Assembly: GCF_900078545.1 (NCBI RefSeq)
Contig: NZ_FLLS01000002.1
Span: forward strand, 186,001 to 250,000
Length of the DNA: 64,000 nt
Direction: 5' to 3'
Source of the DNA: Olegusella massiliensis
Lineage (GTDB): Bacteria; Actinomycetota; Coriobacteriia; Coriobacteriales; Atopobiaceae
The notes beneath the pieces are model-generated. The model searched no databases. It was not told the origin of the DNA and saw only the letters and a program-made list of their open reading frames with translations. Numbering within the stretch: position 1 is the first letter of the stretch; every line of letters starts with the position of its first letter. A program made the position numbers and the translations under genes. Positions 18,374 through 26,602 of the stretch are shown piece by piece.

Positions 18374-18643
18374 ATGGCTGGAGAAGCATTCACTGCACTA
18401 TCTGATGTAACACGCAGACGAATTTTGGAACTCTTACAAGACCAAGAACTCACGGCAGGTGAAATTGCCGAGCATTTTGACCTGAGCAAAGCCACCCTCA
18501 GCCATCATCTTGCCATTCTCAAAAATGCAGGGCTTGTAAGTTCTGAAAAAGAAGGACTCTACGTACGCTATCGACTCAATACTACCGTTGTTCAAGGACT
18601 CATGGCGTGGCTGTTTGAACTCACGTCACACGAAGGGGCGTAA
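18374..18643 (+). CDS. ArsR/SdpR family autorepressor
   Basis: This 89-residue winged-helix repressor (ALSDVTRRRILELLQD, then LSKATLSHHLAILKNAGLV) lacks the metal-binding Cys motif of ArsR sensors. It fits the SdpR group, which is encoded with an SdpI membrane protein. The stop lies five bases before the sdpI start, so the two are co-translated. An inverted repeat before the gene suggests autoregulation. Confidence 0.88.
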   Translation: MAGEAFTALSDVTRRRILELLQDQELTAGEIAEHFDLSKATLSHHLAILKNAGLVSSEKEGLYVRYRLNTTVVQGLMAWLFELTSHEGA

Positions 18644-18647
18644 GACC

Positions 18648-19316
18648 ATGAAAACTAAAGAAAAGAAGTTTTGGCTGACAATAGCTCTACTTTGCCTCAT
18701 TAATTTTGCAGCTCATCTCTATTTTTATCCGAAGCTCCCTCAGACTATTCCTACGCATTGGGGTGTAAGTGGACAGATAGATGCTTATGGTCCTCGTTGG
18801 ACAACACTGGTTTTTTCGGGCTTGCCTCTGGGTATGTTGGTGACTTTTTACTTTATCCCCAAGATTGATCCAAAAGGTGAGGCGTATAAAAAAATCCAAG
18901 GACTTTGGCATAACTTTATCATTGCTACGAGCTGTTTTTTCATTATCCTTTCTTGGATTACAGAGGCTACTGTGTTTGGTTGGATTCCCCAAAGCAGCAA
19001 GGTAATCCCTCTGCTTATACTTTGCACAGTAGGAGTGGGCCTCATCGCTCTCGGAAATTATCTTCCCCGCGTACGCCAGAATTACAGCTTTGGCATTAAA
19101 ACACCTTGGGCACTGGCAGATGAACATTGTTGGCAAAGGACACATCGCATGGGTGGTATTACGTCCATATTTATGGGAGTAGGACTCATCATCTGCGGTC
19201 TTGCCAGCGATATTTTGCAAGCACTCGCAACGCCCATTCTTACCGTAATTTTGTTGGGCGGAGTTGTATGGATGTATCTCTACTCATATCTAGTTTATGC
19301 AGGTAAAATGCGCTAG
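18648..19316 (+). CDS. SdpI family membrane protein
   Basis: This 222-residue membrane protein has a DUF1648-like first part (LPQTIPTHWGVSGQIDAYGPRW, residues about 30-52) and an SdpI-like second part with NYLPRVRQNYSFGIKTPWAL and about six membrane helices in all. In Bacillus subtilis SdpI gives immunity to the SDP toxin and senses it to relieve SdpR. No toxin gene is next to this pair, so a general signalling or immunity role is possible. The ATG at 18648 has GAAGGGG upstream. Confidence 0.85.
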   Translation: MKTKEKKFWLTIALLCLINFAAHLYFYPKLPQTIPTHWGVSGQIDAYGPRWTTLVFSGLPLGMLVTFYFIPKIDPKGEAYKKIQGLWHNFIIATSCFFIILSWITEATVFGWIPQSSKVIPLLILCTVGVGLIALGNYLPRVRQNYSFGIKTPWALADEHCWQRTHRMGGITSIFMGVGLIICGLASDILQALATPILTVILLGGVVWMYLYSYLVYAGKMR

Positions 19317-19352
19317 GCAATCAGACGCACTGCCAAGCTGGACAAGACACGT

Positions 19353-20105
19353 CTATTGCTCTTTAACCTTACCTAGAAGCAGGCGTTTTGTCATAACCGA
19401 GTTTGCTTCAAGCTCCTCTGCATCGTCAAGCGGCTCGAGCGTTGCATCACCGTAGCGGCGCCCGAGCGCACTCGAGATAAGATAATCTGCTACCCCAGGA
19501 TTTTTTGGGAGCAGGGGGCCATGAATATAGGTACCTAGCACATTTTTGTAGAGACAGCCCTCAAAACCCGTCTTGCCATCATTGCCATGACCATATAAGA
19601 CCTTGCCCATAGGCTCAACATCAGCACCTAAATGCGTACGCCCACCATGGTTTTCGTATCCCACAATACGCTGCGGAGAGATGCGACTCTCCACTACAAT
19701 ATTGCCAATAAGGCGTGGCTCTGCTCTATCGGTGTACATGTCCACCAAAGCGAGACCGGGAAGCTCTTCATCCCCCATCAGATAGCTGGATCCGAGTAGC
19801 TGATAGCCACCACAAACTGCCGCAAGGACACCATTATCCTCGACAAAGGCGGATAGCTCTGTTTGAACCGAGAGCAGCTCCTTACAAACAATACTCTGCT
19901 CACGGTCGGATCCCCCGCCAATAAAAGCGATATCTATATTCGAAAAAGTCGGACGATCGCCCATATGACATTCAATGACCTCACAGGCAATCCCGCGCCA
20001 TTCCAAACGACGACGCAACACAAGAATATTGCCCGAATCACCATAAAGATTAAGCAGCTCAGGATAGAGATGCGCAATACGAAGTGTCCGAGAAGTACTA
20101 GACAT
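19353..20105 (-). CDS. gatD: Lipid II isoglutaminyl synthase, glutaminase subunit GatD
   Basis: This 250-residue glutamine amidotransferase (CobB/CobQ class) supplies ammonia from glutamine to MurT, which amidates D-glutamate in lipid II. The nucleophile is Cys98 in AAVCGGYQLLG and the partner His195 is in TYIHGPLL. Its start overlaps the murT stop by eight bases, showing translational coupling of the two subunits. It is the last gene of the envelope operon. Confidence 0.94.
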   Translation of the reverse strand: MSSTSRTLRIAHLYPELLNLYGDSGNILVLRRRLEWRGIACEVIECHMGDRPTFSNIDIAFIGGGSDREQSIVCKELLSVQTELSAFVEDNGVLAAVCGGYQLLGSSYLMGDEELPGLALVDMYTDRAEPRLIGNIVVESRISPQRIVGYENHGGRTHLGADVEPMGKVLYGHGNDGKTGFEGCLYKNVLGTYIHGPLLPKNPGVADYLISSALGRRYGDATLEPLDDAEELEANSVMTKRLLLGKVKEQ

Positions 20106-21459
20106 GGCGCGCCCTCATCTCTTCAAGCTCAGCTTTGGCAGGCCAGAGCGCCGAGTAATTTGTGAGTACATAGAGTGTTTGTTTTGTATCAGAGGCGTCA
20201 AGCGAAGCGAGCGTGCTCTTTACACTTTCAGAAATTGATGAGGCGATTCCTGCATACTTCAGACGTACTTGCAAATCATTTGCGCGACTGCCACTGCAAT
20301 ATACCTGTATAGGATTCTCATCGTCAGAAAGACGCTCAAAATCAACATCCCAAATCCAGGAGATGTCCTTACCATCATTTACCTTGTCATTAATGGCAAT
20401 ATGAACATATTTGGGACGTTTGTCCGCCAACAAAAGAGAGATATTTTGGTTAAAACCCGTAGGATTTTTTGCAAGGTTGAGAACCACTTCGCGCCCATAA
20501 ACGTTGAAATGTTGCAAACGACCGTTGGCAGGCTTGAATGTATCTATAGTACGCTGAAAACTTGCGGCATCGACTGCAGCAAGATGCGCTGCAGCATAGG
20601 CAGCAAGCAGGTTATACACCATGTAAACGCCACCGAAATCAGCATGGAGCTGCAGGGGCCTTTCATTACTAAAGCCAGGTCCCGACACACTAAATGTGAT
20701 TCCTTCACGGCCTACTCTGACCTCGCGAGCCACAAAGTCGAGCTCAGGATGGGCAAAATCACAGCTGGGGCAACGAAACGCACCAAGTTGTGCATAGCTG
20801 CGATAGTCATAACTAAGCTCTGCTCCGCAACGCTGACAAAAACGCGCTTCGGGCACACGATCTGCTGCTTGATCTAAATCCTCACCAATACCAAAGCTCA
20901 ACACCTGCGTCCCTGCCTGAGCAGCACGATAAGCGACGCCTACCGAAAGCGGATCATCGCCACAACACACAAGACAAGTCTCAGGAGATGCTAGCAGGGC
21001 TGACACAATAACATCCTGTACGTGCTCAATTTCACCTGCCCGATCTAACTGATCTCGAAAGAGGTTGAGCAATACGAGATATTTGGGGCGCAGTTGGGGA
21101 AGGATATGAACTGTTGAGAGTTCGTCCGCCTCAATCACTGCCCAGTCTGCCGTTTTTCCAGGAAGCAGTGCCGCCGCAACACCAGGAGCCATATTTGCCC
21201 CCACGCGATTGCAGAGTACACGCTTACCGGTAGCCTCAATAGCAGATGCCACTATATTGCTTGTAGTGGTCTTACCATTTGTGCCGCAGATAACAATCGA
21301 ACCCTTTTGCAGTTTTCCTGCCAAAGCTGCAATCACCTGGGAATCTACACCCAGCGCAACTCTACCAGGTAGCTGGGATGCATTGCGGTGAAGCAAATCG
21401 CGCAAGCCCCAAGAAGTTAGTCTCCCTAAAGCGATCGCAACTGATGTGCGCAAACTCAC
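20098..21459 (-). CDS. murT: Lipid II isoglutaminyl synthase, Mur ligase subunit MurT
   Basis: This 453-residue Mur-ligase-like enzyme activates D-Glu of lipid II with ATP for amidation by GatD. The ATP loop is ICGTNGKTTTSN at about residues 57-68. A zinc ribbon insert CQRCG...CPSC at about 206-232 is typical of MurT, and the C-terminal DUF1727 domain is present. The start is a GTG at 21459, with GAGGAA overlapping the end of the Asp23 gene two bases upstream. Confidence 0.94.
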   Translation of the reverse strand: MSLRTSVAIALGRLTSWGLRDLLHRNASQLPGRVALGVDSQVIAALAGKLQKGSIVICGTNGKTTTSNIVASAIEATGKRVLCNRVGANMAPGVAAALLPGKTADWAVIEADELSTVHILPQLRPKYLVLLNLFRDQLDRAGEIEHVQDVIVSALLASPETCLVCCGDDPLSVGVAYRAAQAGTQVLSFGIGEDLDQAADRVPEARFCQRCGAELSYDYRSYAQLGAFRCPSCDFAHPELDFVAREVRVGREGITFSVSGPGFSNERPLQLHADFGGVYMVYNLLAAYAAAHLAAVDAASFQRTIDTFKPANGRLQHFNVYGREVVLNLAKNPTGFNQNISLLLADKRPKYVHIAINDKVNDGKDISWIWDVDFERLSDDENPIQVYCSGSRANDLQVRLKYAGIASSISESVKSTLASLDASDTKQTLYVLTNYSALWPAKAELEEMRARHV

Positions 21460-21461
21460 GC

Positions 21462-22058
21462 TTATTCCTCTGTTTCGGTGTCGGTAGTCTCGGCCTGTAC
21501 AGCCGCTTCTGCAGCAGCCGCGGCAGCGGCATCGGCGCGCTTGGAAGCCGCATACTCTTCCTGTGTCAAGACATCCTCAATACGCAGATTGACGCCAGCA
21601 ACTTCGAGTCCCGTCATACCCATGACCTGCTTGACCACCGTCTTTTTGACATCCTCAAAAACCTGGGGGGCATAGGCACCGTACTCAATCATAACCGATA
21701 TATTAACGCGTACAGCAGAATCGGGGGTAACCTCAACCGTCACGCCCTTACGAGGCGCATGAGCACCAAAGGTCTCCTGTACACGATCGAGCCAGCCACC
21801 CTTCATACCAATAACGCCTGGTACATCACGCATGGCAATGGCAACAATTTTTTCAATAACACCATTGGAGAATGTCAGGGAGTCCTCACTGTCGAGATCT
21901 TCTTCAGAATCAACAGCCACTCCCTCACCTCCATCCCAGACCGGCTCTATAGCAGTACTGCTCTCGCTTGCTTCGATAGAAGCAAGAGGAGCTGCAGGTG
22001 TATCTATACTTTCCTGAGAAACTGTTTGCTCAAGCTCCTGCTTTTTGTCTTCACTCAT
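21462..22058 (-). CDS. Asp23/Gls24 family envelope stress protein
   Basis: This 198-residue protein has an acidic N-terminal tail (about 1-65), the Asp23/Gls24 domain (about 66-170: FSNGVIEKIVAIAMRDVPGV, GVTVEV, VNISVMIEYG) and an Ala-rich C-terminus. In Firmicutes Asp23 binds the membrane through AmaP and responds to cell-wall stress. An AmaP-like gene lies two genes upstream, so the same complex is likely. AAAGGAC precedes the ATG. Confidence 0.9.
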   Translation of the reverse strand: MSEDKKQELEQTVSQESIDTPAAPLASIEASESSTAIEPVWDGGEGVAVDSEEDLDSEDSLTFSNGVIEKIVAIAMRDVPGVIGMKGGWLDRVQETFGAHAPRKGVTVEVTPDSAVRVNISVMIEYGAYAPQVFEDVKKTVVKQVMGMTGLEVAGVNLRIEDVLTQEEYAASKRADAAAAAAAEAAVQAETTDTETEE

Positions 22059-22099
22059 GAAAGTGTCCTTTCTAGCTGCACGAAGGCTAGTTCATAATC

Positions 22100-22474
22100 T
22101 TAGTTGCGAGGCTCAAAAAACGAGCGAATGGCACGAATAATACGGGGATCACCGTCAACTAACTGCCCCACTGCAACACCAACAATGCAGAAAAAAGCAA
22201 TTTCTAATGTGGTCCAAAGGCCAACAATCAAAAAGAGAATTGCTAATGCAAGGCCTATGACACCACCGTAAACAGCATTCTCGTGACCGGGAAAGCTCCG
22301 ACGAATCCACTCGATAACAGCCTGATGAGGAAGCTTGCCCGTCTCAGCACTTTGCTGAGATACCTTCTCACTAGGCATCAATTGTGGAGAGCTAGTTTTA
22401 ACTGTGTGGGTCTGTTCTTCTTTGCTGGCAGCCATCTGCTGTTCAATGTTCATCTTAGGTTTCTTTTCTTGCAT
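22100..22474 (-). CDS. DUF2273 small membrane protein
   Basis: This 124-residue protein has a charged Gln/Lys-rich N-terminus and two close membrane helices at about 70-110 (GGVIGLALAILFLIVGLWTT, then FFCIVGVAVGQLVDG). This is the DUF2273 pattern common in asp23 operons. The start codon overlaps the stop of the upstream AmaP-like gene (TAATG), and GGGAGGAC precedes it. It probably helps anchor Asp23; no enzymatic motif is seen. Confidence 0.85.
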   Translation of the reverse strand: MQEKKPKMNIEQQMAASKEEQTHTVKTSSPQLMPSEKVSQQSAETGKLPHQAVIEWIRRSFPGHENAVYGGVIGLALAILFLIVGLWTTLEIAFFCIVGVAVGQLVDGDPRIIRAIRSFFEPRN

Positions 22475-23247
22475 TATGAGTCCTCCCTATCAGTTGTAGG
22501 GACTTCTTCAGTTATATCCATGTCAACAGAAAGATTATCATCGTCAGTAATCTCAGGCTCAAGCTGAGGTGGGCGCAAGGTCGTCGCGTGTCCCATGGGT
22601 ACACGAATATCTTCAGCAAAAGGCGTTTCGGAGGTGGTTGACTGAGATTCAGGCTCTGTCGACACAGGATGTGCCTTTGGCATCGTGTTGGCATAGCTAG
22701 CTTCAAGGCTATCAAAATTGACAGGTTCGTCATGAGTAATGGGGTCAACAAACTCAATCGTGACGCTATCAACCGTATCGCCACATATCTCGGAAAGACC
22801 TACCATCAAGCGGTCATGAAGCTCTGCTCCGACCTCTGCAACATTAACCGTGTTGTTGGGCTGAATGCGACAAAAGACACGCACATGGCCGCGTTTCTTT
22901 GCTTTGACATTTACGCTCCGTGCCGTCAAGGTGCCGTCGCGCTCTATGGTATGCACTGCCTGAGCACGAATAGCATCACGTGTGACGTGCACCTCATCAC
23001 CATCAACAACAGACACAATAACTGAATGCGGGTTACGCGGGGTAAACAGAGCACCTAACAGACATACCAACAGACCGAGACCGGTAATGCAGGCAAGCAC
23101 AAGAGCGACTGTACCACCAATAGGATGGGCAAGCACAGTCGCAATGCCATGCTGATAGATGCCATACCAAGGCAGCACTAATATTGCGAGGCAGGCCATT
23201 CCAGCTAGTCCAAAGACAAACATGCACAAGCGCTTAAAACCGCTCAT
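22474..23247 (-). CDS. AmaP-like alkaline shock membrane anchor protein
   Basis: This 257-residue protein has two N-terminal membrane helices (MFVFGLAGMACLAILVLPW and a second at about 48-72), then a soluble domain (about 80-175) like Asp23 anchor proteins (VNVKAKKRGHVRVFCRI, VNVAEVGAELHDRLMVGLSEI) and an acidic tail. The ATG at 23247 is preferred to longer starts because GAGGGGGT lies about five bases upstream. It is coupled to the DUF2273 gene. Confidence 0.8.
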   Translation of the reverse strand: MSGFKRLCMFVFGLAGMACLAILVLPWYGIYQHGIATVLAHPIGGTVALVLACITGLGLLVCLLGALFTPRNPHSVIVSVVDGDEVHVTRDAIRAQAVHTIERDGTLTARSVNVKAKKRGHVRVFCRIQPNNTVNVAEVGAELHDRLMVGLSEICGDTVDSVTIEFVDPITHDEPVNFDSLEASYANTMPKAHPVSTEPESQSTTSETPFAEDIRVPMGHATTLRPPQLEPEITDDDNLSVDMDITEEVPTTDREDS

Positions 23248-23340
23248 GCCCCACCCCCTCATACTCTGCAGCACACAGGCCGCGATTAATCTACTCTTAT
23301 GAAGGATAACGCAAGCGCCGGACACATGCTTTGCTTGCTT

Positions 23341-24642
23341 TTATTCCATACCAGTCTTTACATTCTCATCCTCAGGATTGCCACCTGCATTGATGACCTC
23401 CATCAGACGCGAAGTTGCCGCTTCATCATTAATGACATAAGACACACCATCAATATAATCAGTCGTAGACGGTAGTGCCGCATGATAAATAGTTGGTGAT
23501 CCACCCAACATGCGTAGCATAATCGGCATCATGTTATAACAACGCATCGAGCTATCCATCATGTCAGCCATTGAATTGGCAACACCTAACATCTCCCAAG
23601 GCGGCAGCGTGCGAGCCTTACTCATGATGGCCTGCAGTACCAGCATCTGATCTGCTTGGCGTTGAAAATCACCTAAAGCAAAGCCATGACGAACACGTGA
23701 GAAAAGCAGTGCAGTCTTGCCATCCATCTGATGGGTTCCTGCGGGCAGAACGAGCCCCGTGTACTCAGGGTCATTGACATCTACGGGCACGTTAACCGTA
23801 ATGCCACCTATTGCATCTACGAGCGAAGATAATCCATCAAAGTGAATAACGGCAACCTTTGAAATGGGCACATTCACGAGCTTACTCACTGCGGAAGCCA
23901 TGCCGCCAGCACCGCCAAAAGCATACGCTGCGTTGATTTTTTGAATACCGTGACCAGGTATTTCTATCTTGGTATCGCGAGGAATGGACAACATCGTAAT
24001 CTTGTTGGCTACTACGTCAATTCGAGCCAAAATAATGGAATCAGCACGCGACACGGTATCGTTCTCTCGTGCATCAGAGCCCAGCAAAAGCGCATAGTAG
24101 GGCTGCAGAGGAATATGCATCTGGGTAGCTTCCGCTACGCCTTTTGCCTCGGGATCTTTAAAGGCAATTTTATTGTCGATAGGCAAAAACACCAGTGCAT
24201 ACACTGCAGCAAATACCGCAATCAGGACAATTAAAAACTTTAGGAATCCATGACGTTTGTGTTCACAATGTGGAAAATGGATCTGGTGTCCTGGTTGTCT
24301 ATCGTAGACACTCTCATCATAATATTCCTGTGCAGGTCTACGAGACCTGTGTATGGGTGTAGCAGACCAACTATCAGTATTGCCGTAGCCTTCATTTCTA
24401 TAGCGACGGTCAAAATCGGCACGATTTGCCTCAAGACTACTCAGGCTTGCCGGGTGCTGTGATAATTGAAGATTTGCATTTGCACGACGAGTCTGCGGCG
24501 CCGGATTGACAGGCGGCAAATCGGCCGCGCCCCTCGAAAAGGCTGACCCGCTCTGAAAATGCCCCTTTTTGTGATTATGCGAAGCGACCTCGAAGCCATC
24601 TGCCTCGAGGTCGTCACCATAATTGCGATATTGCCTACTCAA
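23341..24642 (-). CDS. LytR-CpsA-Psr (LCP) family protein
   Basis: LCP enzymes attach teichoic-acid-like or capsular polymers to peptidoglycan at the outer face of the membrane. This one (about 433 residues) has a long basic, disordered cytoplasmic tail of about 130 residues, one membrane helix (FLKFLIVLIAVFAAVYALVF) and the LCP domain. That domain has LLGSDARENDTVSRADSIILARID, SIPRDT, and the Arg-rich LLFSRVRHGFALGDFQRQADQM segment. I prefer a TTG start at 24642, five bases after GAGG; a GTG at 24648 is the alternative. It heads the operon with AmaP, Asp23, MurT and GatD. Confidence 0.88.
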   Translation of the reverse strand: MSRQYRNYGDDLEADGFEVASHNHKKGHFQSGSAFSRGAADLPPVNPAPQTRRANANLQLSQHPASLSSLEANRADFDRRYRNEGYGNTDSWSATPIHRSRRPAQEYYDESVYDRQPGHQIHFPHCEHKRHGFLKFLIVLIAVFAAVYALVFLPIDNKIAFKDPEAKGVAEATQMHIPLQPYYALLLGSDARENDTVSRADSIILARIDVVANKITMLSIPRDTKIEIPGHGIQKINAAYAFGGAGGMASAVSKLVNVPISKVAVIHFDGLSSLVDAIGGITVNVPVDVNDPEYTGLVLPAGTHQMDGKTALLFSRVRHGFALGDFQRQADQMLVLQAIMSKARTLPPWEMLGVANSMADMMDSSMRCYNMMPIMLRMLGGSPTIYHAALPSTTDYIDGVSYVINDEAATSRLMEVINAGGNPEDENVKTGME

Positions 24643-24712
24643 GCGCACCTCGCAATACTCGTCTTGGCCAAAGTTGCTTTACCTAACTATACGCAAAGCA
24701 CCTAGGTCGAGG

Positions 24713-25513
24713 CTACTCGTCAGCTGCGAGGGCCTCCTCAATCTCATCAGTACGGTTCATGGTGTCATAAACGTTTTGAACGTCCTCAAGCTCCTCAAGG
24801 CGATCAACGAGACGTTGAACCTTTTTGGCATCAGCAACAGAGACCTCGGTGGGAGTCGTCGCAATCATCGTGAGCTCGGAACCCTTAACCTCAATACCCT
24901 GTGCTTCGAGGCCCTTTTGGACATCCTGCATATTGTCATAGGCGGTATAAACAATCCACTGATCGCCGGCGTCCTCATAATCGTCGCCCTCAGCTTCGGC
25001 AACTGCCATCATGAACTCATCTTCATCGACAGCATTGTCGCGGTCGGCAACCTTCTTATCATCGCTCTTGATGATTTTATCAACAGCAATAGAGCCTTTA
25101 CGCTCAAACTGGAAAGCAACAGAGCCCGAAGTACCAAGATTGCCACCAGCATGAGAAAACGCGGAGCGCACGTCCGCAGCGGTGCGGTTTTTATTGTCGG
25201 TTAGGCAGTCAACATAGACAGCGACACCCGCAGGGCCATAGCCCTCATAGCTAATCTCTTCGTAAACAGCGGCATCGGCACCAGCACCAAAGGCCTTGTC
25301 AATAGCAGCCTTAATCTTTGCATTAGGCATGGAAACCATGCGAGCACGAGCAACAGCAGCAGCAAGCGTTGCGTTGTTGTCCGGGTTGGGGTCGCCTCCA
25401 GACTTGGCGGCAACCGTGATGTTGCGCGAGAGCTTGGAGAAGAGCGAGGAACGCTTTGCGTCAATCGCAGCCTTCTTGTGCTTGGTGGTAGCCCACTTAG
25501 AGTGTCCGGACAT
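24713..25513 (-). CDS. yebC: YebC/PmpR family protein
   Basis: This 266-residue protein starts MSGHSKWATTKHKK and has GGDPNPDNN and NAKIKAAIDKAFG, all diagnostic of the YebC/TACO1 family. Members have been described as DNA-binding regulators and as translation factors that help ribosomes through proline-rich stretches. The ATG at 25513 has AAGGAG upstream and gives the usual family start. Confidence 0.95.
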   Translation of the reverse strand: MSGHSKWATTKHKKAAIDAKRSSLFSKLSRNITVAAKSGGDPNPDNNATLAAAVARARMVSMPNAKIKAAIDKAFGAGADAAVYEEISYEGYGPAGVAVYVDCLTDNKNRTAADVRSAFSHAGGNLGTSGSVAFQFERKGSIAVDKIIKSDDKKVADRDNAVDEDEFMMAVAEAEGDDYEDAGDQWIVYTAYDNMQDVQKGLEAQGIEVKGSELTMIATTPTEVSVADAKKVQRLVDRLEELEDVQNVYDTMNRTDEIEEALAADE

Positions 25514-25738
25514 GCAGGTCTCCTTCTTGCATCGTGGTAGAAACAGTAGAATTTTAGCCGTTTGTCTTGTCAAGGGAAAGTAGAAAGCTTATCCCCTACT
25601 CAAAACCCACGCAGTCATGGTAATTGATGCTGCCAATTTTTACCGTCTACCTAAGCTCGTTCACTTGAGAGTCTACATGCGTTAAAGTCACAAGTGAAGC
25701 GTTTGTATTGTTGTATTCCTCATCTAAAGGAGACGCTC

Positions 25739-26194
25739 ATGCTTTATATAGGTAACTTCAACTACAGTGATGAAAACGATGTCTCTGACAACTATGTCTT
25801 GATGCCTGCTGTAGTAGAAGCCTCAGATGCAGAAGAAGCGCTCGATCGTTTTGAAAAGATGTTTGAACGTTTAAACGCCAAATCCGACCTACTTGATGGC
25901 GCGCATTCCATTTATCTAGACTCATTAGTTGAGCTCGACCGTGCACCTGAATCTGCCGTTCTCATCCAATGGGAAAAGATTGTTCCTGCAGATGAGGGAC
26001 TCTGCTCTATTACCGCTGCTCTACCCGAACTCGAAGAAGGAGAAGTGGCCTCTGCCTATGGTTGGAATGACGATGATGAAGGGCTTGAGCATACCCATAT
26101 CCATAGCGACAGCGAAGATGCGGTAGATACTGAACTTGATAACTTTGACGATGATGAGGATGGCTTTGAGGAAGAGCCCTTCATGAGGCTATAA
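25739..26194 (+). CDS. Conserved-looking acidic protein of unknown function
   Basis: I do not recognise this 151-residue protein. It starts MLYIGNFNYSDENDVSDNY, has a predicted helix EALDRFEKMFERL and a middle section DSLVELDRAPESAVLIQWEKI. It ends with about 50 residues very rich in Asp and Glu, with a HTHIHSDSED patch. CTAAAGGAGA before the ATG shows it is a real gene. There is no signal peptide or membrane helix. It stands alone on the plus strand and ends in a terminator-like hairpin. The His and acidic cluster could bind metal ions, but that is speculation. Confidence 0.75.
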   Translation: MLYIGNFNYSDENDVSDNYVLMPAVVEASDAEEALDRFEKMFERLNAKSDLLDGAHSIYLDSLVELDRAPESAVLIQWEKIVPADEGLCSITAALPELEEGEVASAYGWNDDDEGLEHTHIHSDSEDAVDTELDNFDDDEDGFEEEPFMRL

Positions 26195-26230
26195 GCTCTG
26201 CTTTATGGTGCGCGAGGATAAATACTCTGC

Positions 26231-26270
26231 GTGATAACACATCCCCACCCGTGATAACACATCCCCACCG
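26231..26270. repeat. 20-bp perfect-length tandem duplication
   Basis: GTGATAACACATCCCCACCC is followed at once by the same 20 bases with the final C changed to G. Both copies match the left arm of the hairpin at 26256-26310, so the terminator arm itself has been duplicated. Confidence 0.9.
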
Positions 26271-26311
26271 TCTATGCTCATTATGCTCAGACAGTGGGGA
26301 TTTGTGTTTTC
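26254..26311 (+). terminator. Probable terminator after the acidic-protein gene
   Basis: ACACATCCCCACCGTCT pairs with AGACAGTGGGGATTTGTGT, with one mismatch and a small bulge, and is followed by TTTTCTTG on the plus strand. The left arm is one unit of a 20-bp duplication. Confidence 0.6.
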
Positions 26312-26335
26312 TTGGATATGCATTTTCTTTTATGT

Positions 26336-26428
26336 ACAAATGGTTCGAATTTCGACCGCTGCGCCCACAGATGGTCCATTTTTCGAGCCCTAAACCCACA
26401 GATGGTTCGAGCTTCGAAGTCAACGATC
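26336..26428. repeat. Three tandem 31-bp imperfect repeats
   Basis: Units at 26336-26366, 26367-26397 and 26398-26428 share ACA(G/A)ATGGT at the start and TTCGA at positions 16-20. The rest is divergent. No open frame across them looks protein-like. Confidence 0.75.
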
Positions 26429-26491
26429 ACAAAACACCAGGTCATTTTTTTCGAAAAGTCGAAGGATGAACCATCTATGGAAATGGACATG

Positions 26492-26598
26492 CTATACAAG
26501 GCTGTCCTCTGCGCAAGACAGCACTACACAAGGATGCGCTGCATAAGAACACACTGCATATGGCTGTCCTGCACAAGGACAGCCTGCACAAGCAGGAA
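26492..26598. repeat. Degenerate 15-bp tandem repeat array, about seven units
   Basis: Six units run without gaps at 26509, 26524, 26539, 26554, 26569 and 26584. A seventh lies at 26492, two bases out of step. The consensus is close to CTGCACAAGGACAGC. Part forms a perfect hairpin (26562-26570 with 26576-26584). It abuts the lgt stop at 26603. With the two repeats before it, this explains most of the 408-base gap 26195-26602, which otherwise holds no gene. Confidence 0.8.
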
Positions 26599-26602
26599 CA
26601 CT

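Noticed and set aside
18687-19220. 177-residue minus-strand open frame opposite sdpI
   Set aside because: The sense gene has a clear SdpI pattern and ribosome site; the antisense frame has neither.
26336-26428. Possible mini CRISPR array
   Set aside because: The units are adjacent 31-mers without unique spacers, the conserved parts are short blocks, and no cas genes are near.
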